A stretch of DNA of 12,424 bases from Flavobacteriales bacterium (lineage in GTDB: Bacteria; Bacteroidota; Bacteroidia; Flavobacteriales_D; Crocinitomicaceae): NCBI GenBank assembly GCA_018665005.1, contig JABJEE010000103.1, forward strand, positions 1 to 12,424, given 5' to 3'. How positions within the stretch are numbered: the first letter of the stretch is position 1; each line of letters begins with the position of its first letter. This document shows, in pieces, positions 7,622 through 12,424 of the stretch. The position numbers and the translations under genes are program-made. The notes under the pieces are model-generated. The model saw only the letters and a program-made list of their open reading frames with translations. It made no database searches and was not told where the DNA came from.

Positions 7622-8392
7622 TCATCTATCTTTAAGAAACGGCAATTGGTTTCGAACCTCATTAAGCTTTGACTTTTCGATTTGAAATAAAATAAGCTCC
7701 TCATCTTTCGAGGTTTTAGAAAGTAGCTCACCCAAAGGACCTATACCACAAGAATCACCAATGTAGGAGTGTTTATTAAAATCAATTCCTACACGATTAC
7801 ATGACAGAACAAAGGCTTGATTTTCAATTGCTCTGGCTTTTAGCAGCGCATTCCAATGATTCGCTCTTTTTTCAGGCCAATTGGCTACATATAAAATGAT
7901 ATCGAACAAAGGGTTTCCTTCGATGTCAATTTTATTTGAAGAGAGTTCGGGAAACCTTAAATCATAACAAATTTGAAGATTAATCTTCCAGTTTTTGTAT
8001 TCAACTATAACCTGGCTTTCGCCGGAGGTATAGACTTTGTCTTCACCCGCTAATCCAAAGGTTTTTCTTTTGTTATAAATGGTTGTTTTCCCACAAGGCT
8101 CGATAAACACTCCTCGATTGTAGCTCTTTCCCTTTTCTGAGAAGATCAGCGAAGTATATATCGCACAGTCAAATGTAGCTGAAATATTTTTTAAAAAATC
8201 CACCCCACTAGATTGCTCCATCGATTCTGATAAGCCTGTGTTCATTGTAAAACCGGTATGAAACATCTCAGGGAGCAGGAGCAGGTCGAGCTCTATTTTG
8301 CTATCCATGAACTGATGTATCTTCTTGTAGTTTTGAGATTTGTTTTCCCAAACTTGATCAAACTGTAAAAGACCAATGGTTAAATTTTGCAT
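7622..8392 (-). CDS. yafV: Carbon-nitrogen hydrolase, omega-amidase (YafV/Nit2 type)
   Basis: The 256-residue length equals that typical of YafV-type omega-amidases. The nitrilase-superfamily triad is complete: E42 in LLLPEMFHTGF, K108 in IYNKRKTF and C142 in LQICYDLRFPE. Further family segments are LYVANWP (167-173) and KARAIENQAFVLSCNRVG (185-202), both typical of the omega-amidase branch. The expected reaction is hydrolysis of 2-oxoglutaramate (and 2-oxosuccinamate) to the 2-oxo acid and ammonia in the cytoplasm. The start codon lies inside the 3' end of the aminotransferase gene (13-bp overlap, different frame), which implies translational coupling. Glutamine-dependent transamination produces exactly this enzyme's substrate, so context and family agree. 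It is followed 45 bp later by the T9SS gene without a visible terminator between them. Other amide substrates cannot be excluded from sequence alone. Confidence 0.92.
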   Translation of the reverse strand: MQNLTIGLLQFDQVWENKSQNYKKIHQFMDSKIELDLLLLPEMFHTGFTMNTGLSESMEQSSGVDFLKNISATFDCAIYTSLIFSEKGKSYNRGVFIEPCGKTTIYNKRKTFGLAGEDKVYTSGESQVIVEYKNWKINLQICYDLRFPELSSNKIDIEGNPLFDIILYVANWPEKRANHWNALLKARAIENQAFVLSCNRVGIDFNKHSYIGDSCGIGPLGELLSKTSKDEELILFQIEKSKLNEVRNQLPFLKDR

Positions 8393-9507
8393 AATAGGCT
8401 TGTTGCTTTTTCAATGGTTTCATTCTGTTTTGCAAAACAAAAACGAAGGATGTTTTTATGCTTATTGTTTTCACTAAAAACCGATATAGGAATTGATGCA
8501 ATACCAAAGTCTTTGGTGAGCTCTTCTGCAAATTCGACATCGTTTTTATTTGAAATTTTTGAATAATCTAATGTTTGGAAATACGTACCATCGCATGGAA
8601 GAATTTTAAAACGGCTGTGTTCAATACCTTTTCTAAATAGATCTCGTTTGGCTTGGTACATAGAGCCAATATCTTGTAATGAACTTGATTGTAGATACTC
8701 GAAAATCACATGCTGACATAGACTATTTACAGAAAAAACCATGTATTGATGTATTTTTTTTATCTCATCCATAATTTTCTTTTCGGCAACAAGGTATCCC
8801 ATTTTCCACCCCGTAATATGAAGCGTTTTTCCAAAAGAAGAAACAACAATCGATTTCGCTCTTAATGACTCATAGGAATGAGCAGATAGGTGTTTGTTTT
8901 CAAAAGTAATATACTCATATACTTCATCGGATAATAGATACAGATTCGAATTATTATTGATAAGCCTAACCAATTCATTCATGTCAGACGCTGCCCAAGT
9001 TCGACCTGATGGATTGTGTGGATTGTTGGTGATAATCATCTTTGTTTTAGAAGAAACATGTTTGTTTATTAGAGCCCAATCTGGTAAAAAATCAGGTCCA
9101 AGGGGGATTCTGATTGGTACACCTTTGCATAGTTGTATTGGAGCGATATAACAATCGTAACTGGGGTCTAGAATAATAACTTCATCCCCAGGATGAACAA
9201 GCGCTTGAATTGACGTAAAAATGGCCTGTGTTGCACCAGCAGTAACGAGCAATTCTTCTGAGGTATTTAACTCTCGATGATATGATTTATGAATTAAATC
9301 TGCTATTTGATCGAGCAAACCAGGGTGTCCATTGGATGGACAGTATTGATGGACATTGTTTTTAACGGTTTTCTCGACAAGTAAGGAGAGTTTTTTGTCA
9401 ATGGGGAAATCAGGAAATCCTTGCGAAAGATTTATGGCATCATGTTCTTTCGCCATTAAAGACATTTTACTAAAAATGCTTGTAGTTACTTGAGGAAGTT
9501 TAGACAT
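8380..9507 (-). CDS. ybdL: PLP-dependent methionine/glutamine aminotransferase (YbdL type)
   Basis: This 375-residue protein is a fold-type I, class I/II aminotransferase. The N-terminus SKLPQVTTSIFSKMS followed by INLSQGFPDFP (25-35) matches the YbdL/kynurenine aminotransferase (KAT/GTK) branch, which supports the start at 9507. PLP-site features are GATQA at 91-95, NNPHNPSG at 161-168 (N165), SDEVYEY at 193-199 (D194, Y197), the Schiff-base lysine K227 in SSFGKTLHITGWK, and R355 near the C-terminus for the substrate carboxylate. YbdL-type enzymes transaminate methionine, glutamine and aromatic amino acids, and can convert the methionine-salvage acid KMTB to methionine. The adjacent omega-amidase supports glutamine as amino donor. 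The start codon is only 13 bases past the T-run of the preceding gene's terminator, with no Shine-Dalgarno site. Exact substrate preference is inferred rather than shown. Confidence 0.93.
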   Translation of the reverse strand: MSKLPQVTTSIFSKMSLMAKEHDAINLSQGFPDFPIDKKLSLLVEKTVKNNVHQYCPSNGHPGLLDQIADLIHKSYHRELNTSEELLVTAGATQAIFTSIQALVHPGDEVIILDPSYDCYIAPIQLCKGVPIRIPLGPDFLPDWALINKHVSSKTKMIITNNPHNPSGRTWAASDMNELVRLINNNSNLYLLSDEVYEYITFENKHLSAHSYESLRAKSIVVSSFGKTLHITGWKMGYLVAEKKIMDEIKKIHQYMVFSVNSLCQHVIFEYLQSSSLQDIGSMYQAKRDLFRKGIEHSRFKILPCDGTYFQTLDYSKISNKNDVEFAEELTKDFGIASIPISVFSENNKHKNILRFCFAKQNETIEKATSLLCKI

Positions 9508-9520
9508 AACATATAAAAAT

Positions 9521-9548
9521 AAAAAAAGGGAGGTAAAACCTCCCTTTT
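9521..9548 (-). terminator. Intrinsic terminator of the large T9SS adhesin gene
   Basis: Bases 9524-9534 and 9538-9548 form a perfect 11-bp stem (core GGGAGGT / ACCTCCC) with a 3-base AAA loop. On the minus strand it is followed by seven T (9527-9521) and then further T-rich sequence. It begins about 20 bp beyond the adhesin stop codon, which fits a Rho-independent terminator. The aminotransferase start codon follows 13 bases after the T-run. Confidence 0.9.
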
Positions 9549-9567
9549 CAATTATAGATGCAACAAC

Positions 9568-12424
9568 TTAGTTTTTAACTACCCTATAGGTTTTAAAGAC
9601 GTTGTTGTTGTAAATTTTAACAAAGTATACTCCATTTTCAGATAAACTTAAATCAACTGATTTGATTTCATTAGCTGTGATGAAGTTTTTCAATGTACTC
9701 ACTATTCTACCGTTTAGGTCTGTGATTTCAACACTGAAGAATCCATCGGCATCATTAGCCTGAATAGAGAACGCTCCATTTGTTGGGTTTGGATACAACT
9801 CAAAGAATCCTAAGTCTGCTTCCATTAAGCCTAAGTAATCACAATCTGGATTTACAAAGAGTAATACTGTAGATGTATCTGCATCACATACTCCATTTGA
9901 AGTTACATATTGATAATTGTAACTACCAGGGATAGAGCTTCCTGTGATTGAAGGACTTGCAAGAGAAGCTCCTGTTGGGTCAATCCAGTCTCCACCAAGG
10001 TCTATAGACCCTGAAAGTGACGACAGTAAATTGTAAGGCTCATTCATACATACAGTATCTGCTCCATCATTACCTGCAGAAGAAGGACCGTAGATAATCA
10101 ATGTTGCGATCGTTGTATCTGAAGCACATGGTGTATTTACTACATAGTAAAAATCATGTGTTCCTTCTGGCAAGAATTGAACAGATGCAATAGAACCAGT
10201 AACAAAAGACTCATTTGCAGGGAAACTCCAAGTTCCGAAGCTTTCTCCAGCAGTAATGAATGAATTTAAATCAACCGTTTCGACCGCTCTACATACATTG
10301 TCAGATCCGTCAATACCTGGCTCCAAAGAACATGGTAAAACTTCGACAGCATCAACGACATTAGCGCGGCCCCAATTGTTTGTTCCTTCGAAAGCAATTT
10401 CCAATTGATCAGATGAATCAGCTACGTACAACGTGTCTAAAGTCCACTCAGGCGTATTAACATTGTAAGATGCTATTTCAATCCATGGCAATGTATCAGA
10501 ACCTCTTTTATACACCTTGGTAATGTTCTGATCTCCGAACCACGACTCTTGAGCGTAAGCGAAGATAATTGCTACACTATCTTGGGAAGATATATCAATT
10601 CTTGGAGAGGCCAATTTTGCTGTTGACGTACCATTTGCACTCACGTATCTAGCATTAAGACTTCCTTCAAACGCCGTGTTTACTAAGCCGCCACTTGAAC
10701 CTGTTTGGTAAGTCCAGTTATCCGTACCTACTTCATTGATGTTATACCAACAAACTCTGGTTTCAGAATCATCTTCGAAAGTTTCGTTAAATGGTAAACC
10801 GTATGCACCACAATCTGTAGTGAATGAAATCGTACCCCAATCTCCTGGAGATGTTCCGCAATCAGCCGCAACATAGAAGTCATAACTTGTATTACCGTCT
10901 AATCCAGTAACCAAGCCAACAGTATCAGAAACATTTAATGTTCCTATTTCTGTACCTGTTCCTGGTGTAAATCCTGGCGCACCATACTCTATAATCCAAG
11001 CCGTTTCAGATCCGTTGGCATTCCATGATACTTCAACACTATTGTCAGTAAGGTCGTTGATGACCAAATCACTTGGGCCAGCAGCACTTCCTATAGTCAA
11101 ATAATAGACGTTTGACGAATCGTTATTTCCATCAATAACGATGATTTCATATGTGCCCGGTGATAAATCTGTTGGAGCAGGTCCAGCAGCACCGCCATCA
11201 ACGATAAATGTATAAGGTACCGCTCCACAATCAACAGAGTCAATTGCAAATGAACCATCCGATCCTGTATTACAAGTTGCATCAACTGAAGACAAGTATA
11301 CATTTACACTCGATAAGTGAACAACCACCTCTTCAGCATCAGCGCTGTAACAACCATTATTGTCACTTGCCGCATAAAAAGAATAATCACCAGCGGTATT
11401 TGCATCTGGCAACACACTTGTGCCAATTGCTTCAGCTGGAGATCCATTTGCTACAACAGCACCGCCAGTAGGAGCATCAAACCAAGTAACATCACAACTT
11501 TGAACAGCTTCGTAACGAATTAATCCGTTCCATATTCTACCACCTGTCGCAGTTCCGAACCCACAATTGAATAATCCTGTACCACCATGTCCTTCTAATA
11601 CTTCCAAGTTAGCATCAGCAGCAACGACAGCTCCAAGTCCTGCAGTACCCGTAGTATAATTCACACCCACACCTTGCACAGCGATATGAAATGAATACGT
11701 TTCACCTTGAGGAATAGTAATATCAACAGGGACCGGTATATTAGAGTATGTTGTCGCTGACGTTCCTACATTCGTTGCATTTCCTACAAGCAACCATCCT
11801 GCTCCAGTCGGATCGATATTTGATCCAGGGACATCTAAGTAGTTATCAATACGATAATAAACATCAATGTTTGATGCTGTTCCAAAATCAAGATTCATTG
11901 CGAAGTTTGAAATGGTTGTTTCCTGAAGTGCTGTGACTGCAAACATGTTTGCACTAGCACCATTACCCTGCGCCATTGTTGTTAAAAGCGAATCTAAACC
12001 AAGTACTTGGCCGATAGCTTCAAGTGAAACACTGGTTTCTCCTAAACAGGCGTACAAGTCTGGTGTTTCAACCATCGCGGAGAAAGGAATTAAAGATTCA
12101 GTAGTGTTAATTGTTAATGTAATAGGAGTACTCTCTAAAGAAGCATCATCCATAACTACAACACTATATGTTCCTGCTGTAAGCTGTGGTGCAGGACCAA
12201 AGGCTCCACCATCCACAGAAAAAGTAAACGGTGCGGTTCCACAGTCTACAGTTTCAATGGAAAACGTACCATTACCATAATCTGTACATGTTTCGTCTTG
12301 TGCAAGTAAAGATACATTAACATCGGTCACGTTTACAGTGATTGGAAATGCGTTACTTTCACATCCGTTATTTATTTGTGTAACCCAAAAGTCATAAGAT
12401 CCTGTTGAAGCAACAGGCATAACG
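9568..12424 (-). CDS. Very large multidomain adhesin-like T9SS cargo protein (N-terminus beyond the window)
   Basis: At least 951 residues are visible and the frame stays open to the right edge. The methionine at 12420 falls mid-domain (GSYDFWVTQ...NGCES is the end of an Ig-like domain), so it is not the start. Domains, numbered from that methionine: Ig-like end 1-33; SprB-like repeat 35-106; Ig-like domain beginning near 118 and resuming at 309-368, interrupted by a beta-rich domain at about 137-306; second SprB-like repeat 372-443; fibronectin type III 448-536; MAM/jelly-roll-like (cleaved-adhesin type) 541-697, opening with PFNETFEDD; two PKD/Ig-like domains about 700-778 and 780-858; type A sorting domain 872-950 (ELYPNPTNGAF at 874-884, ITDLNGRIV at 899-907, NGVYFVKIYNN at 929-939). 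It should be exported by Sec and T9SS and attached to or released from the cell surface. Adhesion is inferred from domain make-up; no enzyme motif is seen. It ends in a strong terminator. Confidence 0.92.
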   Translation of the reverse strand, partial: VMPVASTGSYDFWVTQINNGCESNAFPITVNVTDVNVSLLAQDETCTDYGNGTFSIETVDCGTAPFTFSVDGGAFGPAPQLTAGTYSVVVMDDASLESTPITLTINTTESLIPFSAMVETPDLYACLGETSVSLEAIGQVLGLDSLLTTMAQGNGASANMFAVTALQETTISNFAMNLDFGTASNIDVYYRIDNYLDVPGSNIDPTGAGWLLVGNATNVGTSATTYSNIPVPVDITIPQGETYSFHIAVQGVGVNYTTGTAGLGAVVAADANLEVLEGHGGTGLFNCGFGTATGGRIWNGLIRYEAVQSCDVTWFDAPTGGAVVANGSPAEAIGTSVLPDANTAGDYSFYAASDNNGCYSADAEEVVVHLSSVNVYLSSVDATCNTGSDGSFAIDSVDCGAVPYTFIVDGGAAGPAPTDLSPGTYEIIVIDGNNDSSNVYYLTIGSAAGPSDLVINDLTDNSVEVSWNANGSETAWIIEYGAPGFTPGTGTEIGTLNVSDTVGLVTGLDGNTSYDFYVAADCGTSPGDWGTISFTTDCGAYGLPFNETFEDDSETRVCWYNINEVGTDNWTYQTGSSGGLVNTAFEGSLNARYVSANGTSTAKLASPRIDISSQDSVAIIFAYAQESWFGDQNITKVYKRGSDTLPWIEIASYNVNTPEWTLDTLYVADSSDQLEIAFEGTNNWGRANVVDAVEVLPCSLEPGIDGSDNVCRAVETVDLNSFITAGESFGTWSFPANESFVTGSIASVQFLPEGTHDFYYVVNTPCASDTTIATLIIYGPSSAGNDGADTVCMNEPYNLLSSLSGSIDLGGDWIDPTGASLASPSITGSSIPGSYNYQYVTSNGVCDADTSTVLLFVNPDCDYLGLMEADLGFFELYPNPTNGAFSIQANDADGFFSVEITDLNGRIVSTLKNFITANEIKSVDLSLSENGVYFVKIYNNNVFKTYRVVKN
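11092..11412 (-). repeat. Adhesin module copy 2: Ig-like tail plus SprB-like repeat
   Basis: Encodes residues 337-443 of the visible adhesin. It starts LPDANTAGDYSF and contains NNGC, then DATCNTGSDGSFAIDSVDCG, PYTFIVDGG, GPAP and PGTYEIIVID. It aligns end to end with the module at 12109-12420, including both cysteines of the SprB-like part (C383, C398). The copies have diverged at DNA level, so the duplication is not recent. Confidence 0.8.
11503..12012 (-). other. Beta-rich domain nested within an Ig-like domain of the adhesin
   Basis: Encodes about residues 137-306. The host Ig-like domain begins LYACLGETSVSLEA (122-135) and continues at SCDVTWFDAPTGGAVVANG (308-326), the usual 'C.GE.V.L.A ... 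WFDAPTGG' layout with the intervening strands displaced. The insert contains NMFAVTALQETTISNF, IDVYYRID, ITIPQGETYSFHIAV and ends GGRIWNGLIRYE. This resembles an uncharacterised sandwich domain I recall from other Bacteroidota secreted proteins. Boundaries are estimated to within about ten residues. Confidence 0.65.
12109..12420 (-). repeat. Adhesin module copy 1: Ig-like tail plus SprB-like repeat
   Basis: Encodes residues 1-104 of the visible adhesin: MPVASTGSYDF, NNGC, then DETCTDYGNGTFSIETVDCG, PFTFSVDGG, GPAP and AGTYSVVVMD. It pairs with the module at 11092-11412. The SprB-like portion has the C...G.F.I..V.CG..P(Y/F)TF..DGG....GTY pattern found in repeated surface proteins of gliding Bacteroidota. 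Confidence 0.8.

Noticed and set aside
8358..8540. Minus-strand 60-codon frame spanning the aminotransferase-amidase junction
   Set aside because: It lies in another frame across two well-supported overlapping genes and has no family signature.
11208..11523. Overlapping plus-strand open frames rich in His, Gln and Leu
   Set aside because: They are antisense to the adhesin coding sequence; the skewed composition is what the reverse complement of Ser/Thr/Gly/Val-rich codons produces.
12418..12420. Methionine codon as the start of the large adhesin
   Set aside because: The upstream codon is open, there is no signal peptide, and the residues that follow are the second half of an Ig-like domain, so the gene continues beyond the window.

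Overview
The window looks like chromosomal DNA of a marine-type member of the Bacteroidota, most likely order Flavobacteriales. This rests on the AT-rich sequence, start codons without clear Shine-Dalgarno sites, and two large secreted proteins that end in type IX secretion system (T9SS) type A sorting domains with YPNP/FPNP-type motifs, a system confined to this phylum. The exact genus cannot be read from the window.

Layout from left to right. Positions 1-1216 (minus) hold most of a PIN-PhoH ATPase whose C-terminus lies beyond the left edge. Next comes a TIGR01777-type NAD(P)-binding epimerase-like protein (1311-2195, minus). It is divergent from a secreted S41-type serine protease (2334-3782, plus, TTG start), the only plus-strand gene. 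The protease converges with a DUF389 membrane protein (3784-5202, minus) with one base between the stop codons. Upstream of DUF389 on the minus strand are a YqaA/DedA-type membrane protein (start best placed at 5684), a 615-residue T9SS cargo protein (5729-7576), a nitrilase-superfamily omega-amidase (7622-8392) overlapping a methionine/glutamine-type aminotransferase (8380-9507) by 13 bp, and a very large multidomain T9SS adhesin-like protein (9568 to beyond 12424) whose N-terminus is outside the window.

Functional reading. The aminotransferase and omega-amidase form the clearest functional unit. The first can transaminate the methionine-salvage 2-oxo acid (KMTB) with glutamine, and the second hydrolyses the resulting 2-oxoglutaramate, pulling the reaction forward. 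The two T9SS proteins are surface or secreted products with no catalytic domain visible. The other genes are individually familiar and share no obvious pathway.

I see no wholly new system. The points most worth a second look are: two strong intrinsic terminators that each abut or overlap the start of the next minus-strand gene, one of which implies that the longest open frame of the YqaA gene starts too early; a roughly 170-residue beta-rich domain that appears to be inserted inside an Ig-like domain of the large adhesin, with a flanking module that is duplicated; and an S41 protease that lacks the CtpA-type catalytic lysine. No RNA genes, insertion sequences, CRISPR arrays or attachment sites were seen. 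No stretch longer than 300 bases lacks a gene.
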